Assembly: GCA_038225555.1 (NCBI GenBank)
Contig: JBBRRB010000022.1
Span: forward strand, 31,271 to 95,270
Direction of reading: 5' to 3'
Source: JANXQZ01 sp038225555
Lineage (GTDB): Bacteria; Acidobacteriota; Terriglobia; Bryobacterales; Bryobacteraceae
Length of the DNA: 64,000 nucleotides
Made by a program: the position numbers and the translations under genes. Below, piece after piece: positions 52,716-61,800 of this stretch; position 1 is the stretch's first letter; each line of letters begins with the position of its first letter. Below the pieces are notes generated by a model. That model was not told the origin of the DNA. It saw nothing but the letters and a program-made list of their open reading frames with translations, and did not search any database.

Positions 52716-53615
52716 ATGTATCAGCCCACCGGACAAGCCGTCGTCGCGATCCTGGTCGCCGGTTCGCTCGCCCACAGTCTCGCGGCCGGCGCTTACATCG
52801 GGATCGCCATGGCCGACGGCGCTTTCCAGGTGAACCGCTCGGAAGTGAAAGGCAATGCGAGCCTCTTCGAGGGGACGGAAGTGACCACTGGCGAGGCATC
52901 TTCGAAGGTTCGCATTCGGAGCGGGGCTAGAATCGAGATCGGGACCCATTCCCAAGTCAGAGTATTTGCGACTCAGACGGTTCTCGAGAAAGGCTCGGGG
53001 CAGGTGGAAGGACCGCCGACTTACGGGATCGAGGCTCGCACGCTCCGAATCACGCCGACCGGATCCAAGACAATTGCGCGCGTGAGTCTGGATGAGTCGA
53101 GCGGGGTGCTGGTGTCAGCGGTGAACGGTCCGGTCCGTGTGTCAACCGCATCCGGACTGTTAGTCGCAAGCTTGAGGGCGGGGAACAGCTACCGGTTTCA
53201 GCCCCAGGCAGGCGCATCCGATTCTTTTGAAATTTCGGGATGCCTGCTTCGAAAAAGCGGCAGCTTTATCATCGTGGAGCAGACCACGAACCAGGTATTC
53301 GAGCTGATCGGCTCCGACATGAGTTCTTCGCTGGGAAATCGAGTGACTGTGAAGGGTGGAACCGCACGGGGCGCAAAGCCCCTGGAGGGCGCGGCGCAGG
53401 TGATTCAAGTGGCTTCAGTCACGCAGATCGGGCCCGGCGGTTGCTTAGCGGCGGCATCGAGCGTTGGCGCAGACCCGCTGCCGGGGACTTCGGTGAGTCC
53501 GACGAAAGAAGCGGCTAAGGGTCCGAACAAGGCTCTGATTGCGGGCGTTCTGGTCGCAGTAGGCGGCGGTGCGGGCGTGGCTCTCGCGGCGGCGAGCAAG
53601 AGCAAGAGCAAATAG
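52716..53615 (+). CDS. FecR-like/DUF5818-like surface protein with C-terminal membrane tail
   Basis: 299 residues from the ATG at 52716; a TTG at 52692 is the alternative. An N-terminal hydrophobic segment (VVAILVAGSLAHSLAAGAYI) serves as signal or anchor. A FecR-like beta domain lies at about 35-150 (EVTTGEASSKVRIRSGARIE). A second domain at about 165-235 (ISGCLLRKSGSFIIVEQTTN, then NRVTVKGGTARG) is like DUF5818. A membrane helix (LIAGVLVAVGGGAGVALAAA) and a Lys/Ser tail end the protein. Function unknown; it is divergent from the polysaccharide pair. Confidence 0.65.
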   Translation: MYQPTGQAVVAILVAGSLAHSLAAGAYIGIAMADGAFQVNRSEVKGNASLFEGTEVTTGEASSKVRIRSGARIEIGTHSQVRVFATQTVLEKGSGQVEGPPTYGIEARTLRITPTGSKTIARVSLDESSGVLVSAVNGPVRVSTASGLLVASLRAGNSYRFQPQAGASDSFEISGCLLRKSGSFIIVEQTTNQVFELIGSDMSSSLGNRVTVKGGTARGAKPLEGAAQVIQVASVTQIGPGGCLAAASSVGADPLPGTSVSPTKEAAKGPNKALIAGVLVAVGGGAGVALAAASKSKSK

Positions 53616-53617
53616 AA

Positions 53618-54018
53618 CTACCTCTCGCGCAGCAACTTTCGCCCACGCGCTTTCATGGCCGGCGTTCCCGTCTTCATCAAATCCAAAACGGTCCGAATCG
53701 CCTCTTCGTCGTTCGGCATCAATTGCACTAAACTGTCCATGGCGAACGTTTTTACTATGGAGCTGCGGTCAGTCAAATACAACTGCAAGAGAGAGATCGC
53801 GTTCACGATCGCGGGAGGTCAGGTCGAGGCGGGGCAGCATTTGAGCCACATGCCAGCGTACGGCAGCAGGTCGGGCCTGCTCCATTAAGACTAGGCCGGT
53901 CACAGGTGATCTTCTCCAATGCATCCGCTGCACGGGATCGCACCGAGCCCTCTGCGTGCTGTAACCCAGAGATCAACTCCGAAATGACGGGATCATGTCG
54001 CCTCCACGGCCACCTCAT
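53618..54018 (-). pseudogene. HEAT-repeat protein gene broken by two frameshifts
   Basis: Three consecutive reading frames on the minus strand join into one HEAT-repeat protein. Frame one (from 54018) gives VISELISGLQHAEGSVRSRA, then ADALEKITCDRPSL. Frame two (after about 53885) gives EQARPAAVRWHVAQMLPRLD. Frame three (after about 53806) gives AISLLQLYLTDRSSIVKTFA, then MDSLVQLM and KARGRKLLRE. Each junction needs a one-base shift. The gene overlaps the xylulokinase stop. A sequencing error at both points is possible. Confidence 0.7.
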
Positions 54019-55492
54019 CGAAGAATGGCTTTAGCTTTCGATACAACCCTTGATAAATTCGATGGCCAGTCTGATACATGTGGGCGATGTCCGGACGGGG
54101 CGAGACCGACTCAACCTCGTGGATCACTGCAGTGCAAGCCTCTTCCACAGACGCAAATTGTCCCGTACCGACCATCGCCAGCAGAGCCGCGCCGTAAGCG
54201 GACCCTTCCTGCGTATCCAGCATTACCGTTCGTTTATTGAAAACATCCGCCAGCATCTGACGCCAGAACGCACTTCGAGCGCCTCCTCCCGATAGGCGGA
54301 CCGATTCGAGAGGCACGCCGAGGGCTTCGACGATTTGGAGACAGTCCATCTGGCTGTATGAAACGCCTTCCAGCACAGAGCGCAACAAATCGGCACGGGA
54401 ATGCTTTGCGGTCAGGCCGACCCATCCTCCGCGCGCCGTCGCGTCCAAATGCGGAGTGCGTTCGCCCATCAGGTAAGGCAGCCAAAAGAGACCTTGAGAT
54501 CCGGGCTCTGCCGTGGCGGCCTCTGCTGTGAGCGCTTCGTAACTCGATTGGGGAGCGAGCTGATTCCGAAACCACTGCAGGCTCAGTCCTGCGCCTTGCG
54601 TGACACCCATCACGTGCCAAGCTCCGGGGACAGCATGGCAAAACGTATGCACCCGCCCGAGTGGATCGTACCGGGGTTCGCGCATATGAGCGAAGACCAC
54701 GCCAGACGTGCCGATAGTGCAGGATACGATTCCCTCCCGCACGATTCCGTTGCCCACCGCGCTCGCGGCTTGATCTCCCGCGCCCGCCACCACTGGAGTT
54801 CCAGGCTTCAGGCCAGTGCTGGAGGCTGTGTCTTTGGACACCACGCCCGTGGTTGCGCTCGACTCATAAGCGCGGGGCAGAATGCTTCTGTCCAGCCCGA
54901 GTATATCCAATAGTTCGAACGACCACTCTCGGGCGAGCACGTCAAAGAGCGCTGTGCCAGAAGCGTCGGAGACGTCGGTGGCGTGCTCTCCCGTTAACTT
55001 GAAACGAAGGTAGTCCTTGGGCAGGAGCAAATGGCGCACGCGCTCGAAGAGCTGGGGTTCATTGTCACGGACCCAGAGCAGCTTGGGAAGCGTGAACCCG
55101 GTCAGCACGGGATTCGCGGTGCATCGCAACACCATTTCGCGTCCCACCGTTTCGTTGATCGCATCCACCTGACGTTGGCTCCGCTGATCGCACCAGATGA
55201 GAGCCGGGCGAATCACGGCATTCGATTCATCCAGCAGGGTCAGCCCATGCATCTGTCCCGTCAGTCCGATGCCCGCGATGTCTTGCCCAGTGGTACTCGA
55301 TTCGGCCAGAACTCCCCGTATCGCGAGTTGGGCCGCATCCCACCAATTTTCGGGACGCTGCTCGGCCCACAGAGGCCGCTCCATACGCATCTCTTCGTGC
55401 GGCGAAGTAAACGTGTGACGCACCCTTCCGTCGGCGTCTACCAGAAGCGCGCGAGTCCCGCCCGTGCCGACATCGATTCCTAGCCAATACAT
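53993..55492 (-). CDS. xylB: xylulokinase
   Basis: A 499-residue FGGY-family carbohydrate kinase that phosphorylates D-xylulose. It has MYWLGIDVGTGGTRALLVDA at the N-terminus, GIGLTGQMHGLTLLD, WCDQRSQRQVDAINE, the GAGDQAASAVGNGIVREG motif and GGGARSAFWRQMLADVFNKR. Length and motifs are those of XylB. No xylose isomerase is nearby. It lies ten bases downstream of the aldehyde dehydrogenase stop on the same strand. Confidence 0.92.
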   Translation of the reverse strand: MYWLGIDVGTGGTRALLVDADGRVRHTFTSPHEEMRMERPLWAEQRPENWWDAAQLAIRGVLAESSTTGQDIAGIGLTGQMHGLTLLDESNAVIRPALIWCDQRSQRQVDAINETVGREMVLRCTANPVLTGFTLPKLLWVRDNEPQLFERVRHLLLPKDYLRFKLTGEHATDVSDASGTALFDVLAREWSFELLDILGLDRSILPRAYESSATTGVVSKDTASSTGLKPGTPVVAGAGDQAASAVGNGIVREGIVSCTIGTSGVVFAHMREPRYDPLGRVHTFCHAVPGAWHVMGVTQGAGLSLQWFRNQLAPQSSYEALTAEAATAEPGSQGLFWLPYLMGERTPHLDATARGGWVGLTAKHSRADLLRSVLEGVSYSQMDCLQIVEALGVPLESVRLSGGGARSAFWRQMLADVFNKRTVMLDTQEGSAYGAALLAMVGTGQFASVEEACTAVIHEVESVSPRPDIAHMYQTGHRIYQGLYRKLKPFFDEVAVEAT

Positions 55493-55502
55493 TTGTTCGA
55501 GT

Positions 55503-57029
55503 TTAGACTTTAAATTGGATGCCCTGTGCGAGCGGCAGTTCGCTCGACCAGTTTATCGTAACGGTCTGTCTGCGCATGTAGGCCTTCCAGGCGTCGCTTC
55601 CCGATTCGCGTCCTCCGCCAGTATCCTTCTCGCCGCCAAACGCGCCGCCGATTTCCGCGCCGCTGGTTCCGATGTTGATGTTGGCGATTCCGCAATCGCT
55701 GCCCTTGGCACTGAGGAAGGTTTCGGCTGAGATCACGCTGGTGGTGAACATCGCCGACGAGAGACCCTGCGGGACGTCGTTGTGCCAGGCAATTACATCG
55801 TCCAGCGAATCGAATTCCAAAACGTAGAGAATCGGCGCGAACACTTCTTCACGCAGCACGGCCATCTCTTTATGCGCGCGCACCAGCGCCGGTTCCACGT
55901 AACAGCCGCCGAGTTCGTCTCCGCCGCAGATGAGTTCGCCTCCCTGCTCGGTAATCTGATCGAAGGCGCGCATCATGCAATGGACCGCTTCCCTGTCGAT
56001 CAACGGACCGACCAGATTGGACGGGTCTGACGGGTCGCCCACCTTAATCTGTCCGTAAGCCGCCTTCAGCATCTCGGTAAAGCGAGCCGCGATGCCGCGC
56101 TGCAGGAAGAGTCGTCGAACGCTGGTGCAGCGCTGCCCCGCCGTTCCCACGGCCCCAAACAGAACGGCGCGCAAGGCAAGGTCGAGATTTGCATCGTCCA
56201 TCACGATCACGCCGTTGTTGCCTCCCAGTTCCAGCAAGGTCCGCCCCAGCCTGCGACCCACCGTTTCGGCAACAATGCGACCCATGCGTGTTGAGCCGGT
56301 CGCGCTGACCAGCGGAATGCGCGCGTCATTGAGCAGCCGCTCTCCCACGGTGGCATCCTCGCCGATCACCAGGTTGAATATGCCTTGCCATCCGTGTCGA
56401 CCGAGAACCCGGTCGCAGATTTTTTGGATCGCGATTGCAGTGAGAGGCGTTTTCAGCGATGGCTTCCACAGGACGCAATCCCCGCAGACCGCCGCTAGCA
56501 ATGCGTTCCATGACCACACGGCCACCGGGAAGTTGAACGCTGAGATGATGCCGACAATCCCAAGAGGATGCCACTGCTCGTACATCCGATGCATGGGACG
56601 CTCGCTGTGCATGGCGAGTCCGTAGAGCTGGCGGGACAGCCCGACGGCGAAGTCGGCGATGTCGATCATCTCTTGAACCTCGCCGCGCCCCTCCGCCAGG
56701 ATCTTGCCGGTTTCGAGGGTTACCAGGGTTCCGAGGTCGTCTTTATACTTCCGTAGTTCGTCGCCGATCTCCCGCACGATTTGGCCGCGCACGGGTGCCG
56801 GAAGCATGCGCCAGCGCGGGAATATCTCCACTGCGCGACTCATCACAGCCTCATAATCCTGGTCGGATGCTAGCTGAACGCGACCGAGCAAGCTGCCGTC
56901 GGCGGGGTTCCGCGATTCGATCTCAGCCCCGTCAAATTCGCCGGTCCATTCGCGCCCGTATGCACCGGGGTTGAGCCGCTCAATCTTGAGCCGATCGAGT
57001 ACCGACTCCGCGCTTACTTCGACAGCCAT
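55503..57029 (-). CDS. ALDH7-type aldehyde dehydrogenase (aminoadipate-semialdehyde-dehydrogenase-like)
   Basis: A 508-residue NAD(P)-dependent dehydrogenase. The catalytic Cys is in GTAGQRCTSVRR and the general-base Glu in LLELGGNNGV. The segment INIGTSGAEIGGAFGGEKDT, then GGGRESGSDAWKAYMRRQ and the end INWSSELPLAQGIQF are characteristic of the ALDH7/antiquitin group, which oxidises alpha-aminoadipic semialdehyde in lysine or pipecolate breakdown. No lysine-degradation neighbour is visible, so the physiological substrate is uncertain. It overlaps the radical SAM gene by 16 bp. Confidence 0.88.
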   Translation of the reverse strand: MAVEVSAESVLDRLKIERLNPGAYGREWTGEFDGAEIESRNPADGSLLGRVQLASDQDYEAVMSRAVEIFPRWRMLPAPVRGQIVREIGDELRKYKDDLGTLVTLETGKILAEGRGEVQEMIDIADFAVGLSRQLYGLAMHSERPMHRMYEQWHPLGIVGIISAFNFPVAVWSWNALLAAVCGDCVLWKPSLKTPLTAIAIQKICDRVLGRHGWQGIFNLVIGEDATVGERLLNDARIPLVSATGSTRMGRIVAETVGRRLGRTLLELGGNNGVIVMDDANLDLALRAVLFGAVGTAGQRCTSVRRLFLQRGIAARFTEMLKAAYGQIKVGDPSDPSNLVGPLIDREAVHCMMRAFDQITEQGGELICGGDELGGCYVEPALVRAHKEMAVLREEVFAPILYVLEFDSLDDVIAWHNDVPQGLSSAMFTTSVISAETFLSAKGSDCGIANINIGTSGAEIGGAFGGEKDTGGGRESGSDAWKAYMRRQTVTINWSSELPLAQGIQFKV

Positions 57030-57862
57030 CCAAAGCCCTCCGTTCCTGCGGCGAGTTGCCGCCCCGCTCGATTCACAACTGCGGCCATGCGGGCCAAAAC
57101 CTCGGCTTGAAACGCGGGGTTAAGCCACTGAGAAAATTCGTGTTTCGCGCTGATTTTGAACGCCGCCTCACGAGTGGTTGCGCCATGCCTCTTTACCGAG
57201 CGCACGTGTAGCGGATCCGCGATGATGTCGTTGTCAGTAGCCTCCAGCGCGATGGTTGCGAGTGCTTCGGGATCGCAGGGCAGAATCGGCGCTAGCGTCG
57301 CGAACGTCTCGATGCCCGATTCGCGGAGAGCCTGGATGGCAGCCAACCGGTCCGCCAGCGGCGCGCAGTGGGGTTCGTAGATTCGGCGAACTTCCTCGCG
57401 GTTCGTGGTCAGGGAGAAGCTGACCCGCAAATGGGTTCGTTTTGAAAAATCGCGCAAGCGGGCGAGATCGCGGACGATCAGGGGCCCGCGGGTTTGAATC
57501 GCGAACACTCGCGGAGGACTCTCCAGCAAGGCGTCGAGGATGGTTGGCATAAGCTGCGCGTCCGCTTCGGCGGGCTGATAGGGATCGACCAGAGGCGAAC
57601 AATAAATGCCTTGATCGGGCCGCAGGGAGCGGCGCAGGAGACTGGCGGCGTTCGATTTAAAGGTGGTGAATTGGCCCCAATGCAGCCAGTCGTTCGGCTT
57701 GAGTCCGCCGTAGATGCCCATGGTTGGCACGTAGCAATAGGTGCAGCCGAAGGTGCAGTTGCGAGCGGGAGTTAAGGAATGGCTGAAGCCGGCTTGGGCG
57801 ATGAATCCGGTGGTGGGGCTGAGAATGCTCCGTGACTCCGTCTCGTAAATCTGGAACGGCAT
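57014..57862 (-). CDS. SPL-type radical SAM protein
   Basis: 282 residues from the ATG at 57862. The radical SAM cluster is C36-x3-C40-x2-C43 (CTFGCTYCY). The region around it (SHSLTPARNCTFGCTYCYVP, then KSNAASLLRR) and the later SFSLTTNREEVRRIYEP match the spore-photoproduct-lyase-related family found in non-spore-formers. The reaction of these proteins is not established. It is followed, upstream on the same strand, by a DNA-binding winged-helix protein of the AlkZ type, which may point to nucleic-acid repair. Confidence 0.82.
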   Translation of the reverse strand: MPFQIYETESRSILSPTTGFIAQAGFSHSLTPARNCTFGCTYCYVPTMGIYGGLKPNDWLHWGQFTTFKSNAASLLRRSLRPDQGIYCSPLVDPYQPAEADAQLMPTILDALLESPPRVFAIQTRGPLIVRDLARLRDFSKRTHLRVSFSLTTNREEVRRIYEPHCAPLADRLAAIQALRESGIETFATLAPILPCDPEALATIALEATDNDIIADPLHVRSVKRHGATTREAAFKISAKHEFSQWLNPAFQAEVLARMAAVVNRAGRQLAAGTEGFGWLSK

Positions 57863-57889
57863 GGAACAACTCCAGTATCCCATGCGCTT

Positions 57890-59077
57890 TCAGTGAGCAT
57901 CGCGAAATGCGGCGATCCTGCTAGCGCGGCTCTTGGGGCTGTCCAGACTGAATGAACGCGCATCGCCCAACTCGCTCCTAATGTATGCCTCTGTCCGTTC
58001 CACTGCGCTCACAAGCGCCTTCTGCGTAGGAATGAACGATCTCCAAACGATCGATTCGGTCCCGGTATCGTACGCCCACGCGCCCACAACCCTGCCGCGG
58101 TCGAGAATCGCATGATCGGTCAAATCCCTCAGCGAGCCAATTTCCCGCATCCCATTTTCCACGGGCACGCACTGACTGCAATCGTCGCCGCTCAGCAGTG
58201 CTCGCAAGTCGCCCCCAAGCTGCAGCATGCCGTCCAACCCGCTCGTTAGAGCAAAATGCGGTTCTGCCGGAACGCGAAACTCGGCCAATCTCTCGCGATC
58301 GCCTGGCATCATGAGACGTTCATCTTCAGGTCGAGGCCGTTCCAATTTAAGAGGCTCGACAGCAGCCTTGGCGGCCTTTACTCCCAGCCCGGCGAATCCC
58401 CGGAATTCATCGAGGGTTGCGGGACCGATCCAAGCAAAATAACGCCGCGCCAGTTCCGTGTAGCATTCATCGGTGGTCCATGCAAAATCAGCCAGCGGGT
58501 TCGGACGCCACAGCGTGTACCGATAGCGCTGCTGATCGAGCCGGCCGTTTGTGGGAACACGTCGAATCTCACCCAATCTCTGCAGCCTGCCAAGGCCCAA
58601 AGTAAGCGTGGTGGTAAGCCCTTTCTTCTTGCCCTCTTCACCAAGACTTCGAGATGCGCCGCCCGTCGCTTGGCGAACCTCCTCGGGGTCGAGCGGCCCT
58701 TTACTGAGGGCCTGCAGCACTGCGTCACAGAGCTTGTCCACCTCAGCTTGGGTCACGCCGAGCTTGCTTGCAATTCTCATGTCAGCATCGCCAAAGCTCT
58801 GACTCAGTTTTAGAGCAAGTGGAAAATCCGACGCTGGAACGACGTATGTGCAGCCGCGAGCGGATGGCAATTCGTGAATCTCGAGATTCGCAACGGCATT
58901 GTCGGCCTGCTCGCGTCCGACTCCGCCGCGTGTAAATAACGTCAAGTAAGGACCCGCTCCAGCCACCGACCGCGCCCACCCCGCTTCTTCCAAAATGCCG
59001 GCAGGCGTAGCTCCCAACATCCGTCCATCCAGCCCCTGACGATGGAACCGCCAAGCCCGTAGTTTAGCTTCATCCAT
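57890..59077 (-). CDS. winged-helix DNA-binding protein, HTH_42/AlkZ-like
   Basis: A 395-residue protein with tandem winged-helix domains. Visible family segments are RAWRFHRQGLDGR, then ASDFPLALKLSQSFGDADMR, DKLCDAVLQALSKGPLDPEE, and DHAILDRGRVVGAWAYDTGT near the C-terminus. Proteins of this fold include the AlkZ DNA glycosylases. The catalytic QxQ/QxD motif typical of active AlkZ is not clearly present, so enzymatic activity is uncertain. It shares strand with the SPL-type gene at a distance of 27 bp. Confidence 0.75.
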   Translation of the reverse strand: MDEAKLRAWRFHRQGLDGRMLGATPAGILEEAGWARSVAGAGPYLTLFTRGGVGREQADNAVANLEIHELPSARGCTYVVPASDFPLALKLSQSFGDADMRIASKLGVTQAEVDKLCDAVLQALSKGPLDPEEVRQATGGASRSLGEEGKKKGLTTTLTLGLGRLQRLGEIRRVPTNGRLDQQRYRYTLWRPNPLADFAWTTDECYTELARRYFAWIGPATLDEFRGFAGLGVKAAKAAVEPLKLERPRPEDERLMMPGDRERLAEFRVPAEPHFALTSGLDGMLQLGGDLRALLSGDDCSQCVPVENGMREIGSLRDLTDHAILDRGRVVGAWAYDTGTESIVWRSFIPTQKALVSAVERTEAYIRSELGDARSFSLDSPKSRASRIAAFRDAH

Positions 59078-59124
59078 ATCTGAATCAGTTTACGCCCGCT
59101 GCTATGCTGGTGGAGGTTCGAACA

Positions 59125-59397
59125 ATGCCCGCTGAAAATGGATCAGTCACGCACAACGAGTCCGCGAAACGCTTCGAATCGAAATTAGGCGACAGTTCCG
59201 CGTTCCTTACATACCGGCTCTCGGCGCACGCAATCACCTTCTTGCATACCGAAGTACCTCCGGAGTTCGAAGGACGCGGGATCGGCGGCGCACTCGTTCG
59301 GGCGGGCTTGGACTATGCGAACCAACACGGCTTAAAGGTGATTGCTCTGTGTCCATTCGTGGCGGCATACATGCAGCGGCATCCGCCTGCGATGTAG
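59125..59397 (+). CDS. small GNAT-family N-acetyltransferase (YjdJ type)
   Basis: About 90 residues from the ATG at 59125; an ATG at 59104 is in the same frame. It contains ITFLHTEVPPEFEGRGIGGA, then LVRAGLDYANQHGLKVIALC and PFVAAYMQRHP. This is the acetyl-CoA-binding and C-terminal part of the compact one-domain GNATs. The acceptor is unknown. Its 3' end overlaps the next gene by 49 bp. Confidence 0.85.
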   Translation: MPAENGSVTHNESAKRFESKLGDSSAFLTYRLSAHAITFLHTEVPPEFEGRGIGGALVRAGLDYANQHGLKVIALCPFVAAYMQRHPPAM

Positions 59398-60524
59398 CAG
59401 TGCTCGGCGCAGGCGCGGCCGGATTGATGTGCGCCATCGAAGCAGGAAAACGGGGCAAGCGTGTCGTAGTTCTCGAACGCAACAATCAGCCGGGAAAGAA
59501 AATCCTGATCTCCGGAGGAGGCCGTTGCAACTTCACGAATCTCCACTGCGAGCCTGATAACTTCCTCACTGCGAATCCGCACTTCCCGAAATCGGCTCTG
59601 GCGCGTTACACTCCCCGCGGATTCATCGATCTAATCGAGAAGCACCGCATCGCGTATCACGAGAAGAAACTCGGCCAGCTCTTTTGCGATTCCAGCGCCA
59701 GCCAGATCGTGGATATGTTGCTGGAAGAATGCCGCGTTGCAGGGGTACGGATCGTTCTCGATTGCCACGTCAGCCAAGTCCGCCCATCTGAAGGCTTTGT
59801 CCTCGAAACCAATCAAGGGGAGTTCACTGCGCCGGCTCTCGTCGTAGCCTCTGGCGGGCTCTCCATTCCGAAACTCGGTGCCACCTCACTCGGTTACGAT
59901 ATCGCCAAACAGTTCGGTCTGCGGGTGATCCCTTGCCGACCAGCCCTTGTCCCGCTCACTTTCAGCGCGCTTGATCGAGGCGGCTACTGCGACTTGGCGG
60001 GCGTTTCCACCGACGTCGCCGCTTCGCTTGACGGCCACCGGTTCCGCGAGAAGATGTTGATCACGCATCGTGGCCTCAGCGGTCCAGCGATCCTCCAAAT
60101 CTCCTCTTACTGGACTCCAGGTCGCGAGATCGGTATCGACCTCGCGCCCGGTATCGATCTCGAGACTGAAGTTGACCTCAAGGTGCGGCTGTCCGACTTG
60201 CTGCCAAATCGATTCCTCAATCGCTGGCTGGAGCGCAATGGCTTTCCGAAGGCGCTCCACCCTCTTACCCTAAAACAGCGAACCTCTCTAGCGTCTCTGT
60301 TGCATGCCTGGCGAATCACGCCTGCCGGAACTGAAGGCTACGAAAAGGCTGAGGTTACTGCTGGCGGCGTAGATACGGGCGAGTTATCTTCAAAGACGAT
60401 GGAATCCCGCCGGGTTCCGGGATTGTATTTTGTTGGCGAACTAGTAGATGTAACAGGTCATCTCGGAGGGTTTAATTTTCAATGGGCATGGGCTTCGGGT
60501 TTTGCCGCCGGACAGGCGATTTGA
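59349..60524 (+). CDS. HI0933/BaiN-family FAD-dependent oxidoreductase
   Basis: A 391-residue flavoprotein. The FAD motif GAGAAGLMCAIEAGKRGKRV follows about 17 residues of leader. LERNNQPGKKILISGGGRCN is the family signature after the first strand. The middle domain has THRGLSGPAILQISSYW, and the C-terminus has AGGVDTGELSSKTMESRRVP with FVGELVDVTGHLGGFNFQWA. The GTG start at 59349 lies inside the acetyltransferase gene, so translation may be coupled. Substrate unknown; relatives reduce flavins or bile-acid intermediates. Confidence 0.9.
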   Translation: MSIRGGIHAAASACDVAVLGAGAAGLMCAIEAGKRGKRVVVLERNNQPGKKILISGGGRCNFTNLHCEPDNFLTANPHFPKSALARYTPRGFIDLIEKHRIAYHEKKLGQLFCDSSASQIVDMLLEECRVAGVRIVLDCHVSQVRPSEGFVLETNQGEFTAPALVVASGGLSIPKLGATSLGYDIAKQFGLRVIPCRPALVPLTFSALDRGGYCDLAGVSTDVAASLDGHRFREKMLITHRGLSGPAILQISSYWTPGREIGIDLAPGIDLETEVDLKVRLSDLLPNRFLNRWLERNGFPKALHPLTLKQRTSLASLLHAWRITPAGTEGYEKAEVTAGGVDTGELSSKTMESRRVPGLYFVGELVDVTGHLGGFNFQWAWASGFAAGQAI

Positions 60525-60533
60525 AACCCGTAA

Positions 60534-60857
60534 GTGGCTGTAATCGCTCCAAATGATTTCCTTGACGCCCTGACTGGAACAAGGTATAAAGACATGTCTC
60601 CGCTACAATTCGAGACCAGGAGCCTTGTGCTTTTAGAATTCATCCACGACGATAGTCTTCTGAACCTTATTCACGATCTGCGCCAGCCGCTGAGCGCCAT
60701 AGAGATCATCGCGTTCCATCTGGAATCGCGGCTCCCTGAAGAACTGACCGATGCCCGCAAGTTCGTGGTTCAGTTGCAGCAGCTTGTGGAAGACGCAAAT
60801 GTGTGCATGTCTGAAGCCGTGCTAGCCAATCGAAAATCGCTGGTCCCGGCGGCTTGA
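60534..60857 (+). CDS. small protein with a histidine-kinase dimerization (H-box) motif only
   Basis: A 107-residue protein. IHDLRQPLSAIEIIAFHLES at about 46-65 is an H-box with His47, followed by a second helix (ARKFVVQLQQLVEDANVCMS). Together these make a complete two-helix dimerization hairpin. There is no ATP-binding domain. It cannot phosphorylate itself, so it may act as a phosphotransfer partner, a kinase inhibitor or a remnant. The start is a GTG; an in-frame ATG at 60594 is the alternative. It abuts the convergent LRR gene. Confidence 0.6.
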   Translation: MAVIAPNDFLDALTGTRYKDMSPLQFETRSLVLLEFIHDDSLLNLIHDLRQPLSAIEIIAFHLESRLPEELTDARKFVVQLQQLVEDANVCMSEAVLANRKSLVPAA

Positions 60858-61799
60858 CTACTCTAAAATCCGGCACTTCGGCAACTTCGCACGCAGCCGA
60901 TCGGTGCCCGTCTTGCTAACGCGCGTGCCTTGCAAATCCACCCATTCCAGCGCCGCCATCGATCCAAGAGCGTCGATCGCGGAATCGTCTATGCGATCGG
61001 CTTTGAACACGCTCAGCCGTTTCAAACCATGCAAGCTTGCCAAGCCTTTGCCCGATACCTGAGTCTGTCCCAGATCCAGTTCGCGCAACTCCGCCAAATT
61101 CGCCAGTTTCGGCAGACCTGCATCGCTCACATTGGTGCCTCTCAAATTCAACGCTTGCAGTCGCGTCAACGTAGCGATTGTCTCCAGCCCCATGTCCGTC
61201 ACGCTAGCCGACCACATCCCCGAATCAGTTCGCTGTTTCCCGCTCACGTCCAGTCGCAGCAACTGTGGCAACAGCCGCAACCCGGTCAGGCCCACATCTG
61301 ATATCTTGTTCCCGCCCACGCTTAATGATTTTAATCCTGTCAACGCAGTGAGCCGATCAAACCCGCCGTCCGTGATCAGCGCGAAACCGATGTCCAACTC
61401 TTCCAAGCCAGTCAAACCCGCCAGATGCGCCAGACCAGCATCCGTCACTTTCGTCCCGCGCAGATTCAGCTTGCGCAGCTGCGACCAGTCTTTAATCGAT
61501 GCCAGAGCCCCGTCCCCCGTTTGCTCGGCATAATACAGATTCAGTTCCGCGACGTTGCGCAGCGGCTTCAACGCTCCGAAACCCAGATCCGTAACGCGAG
61601 TATGCGAAAGATCGATGCGCCTCAACTCGGCGAGCCTTCCCAGAGTCTGCAGATCCGAATCGGTAATCCATGACATGCGCAAATCGGCTTCCACGATCTT
61701 CCCCGCTTTATCTCGCACGAAGCTTCCGCCCTTCTCAATCGCCCACTCGTCGGAGAGCGGCGCGATTGCAGCGAAGAGCAGCAAAATGGCCGGTTTCAT
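60858..61799 (-). CDS. exported leucine-rich-repeat protein
   Basis: A 313-residue protein with a short signal (about 1-16). A cap segment (EWAIEKGGSFVRDKAGKIVE) is followed by about ten repeats of 22-25 residues of the type LxxLxxLxLxGTxVTDAGLxx (for example LRKLNLRGTKVTDAGLAHLA, LRELDLGQTQVSGKGLASLH). The curved solenoid is presumably a protein-binding surface. It begins one base after the stop of the amidohydrolase-LRR gene, so the two are co-transcribed and share repeat type. Confidence 0.82.
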   Translation of the reverse strand: MKPAILLLFAAIAPLSDEWAIEKGGSFVRDKAGKIVEADLRMSWITDSDLQTLGRLAELRRIDLSHTRVTDLGFGALKPLRNVAELNLYYAEQTGDGALASIKDWSQLRKLNLRGTKVTDAGLAHLAGLTGLEELDIGFALITDGGFDRLTALTGLKSLSVGGNKISDVGLTGLRLLPQLLRLDVSGKQRTDSGMWSASVTDMGLETIATLTRLQALNLRGTNVSDAGLPKLANLAELRELDLGQTQVSGKGLASLHGLKRLSVFKADRIDDSAIDALGSMAALEWVDLQGTRVSKTGTDRLRAKLPKCRILE

Positions 61800-61800
61800 C

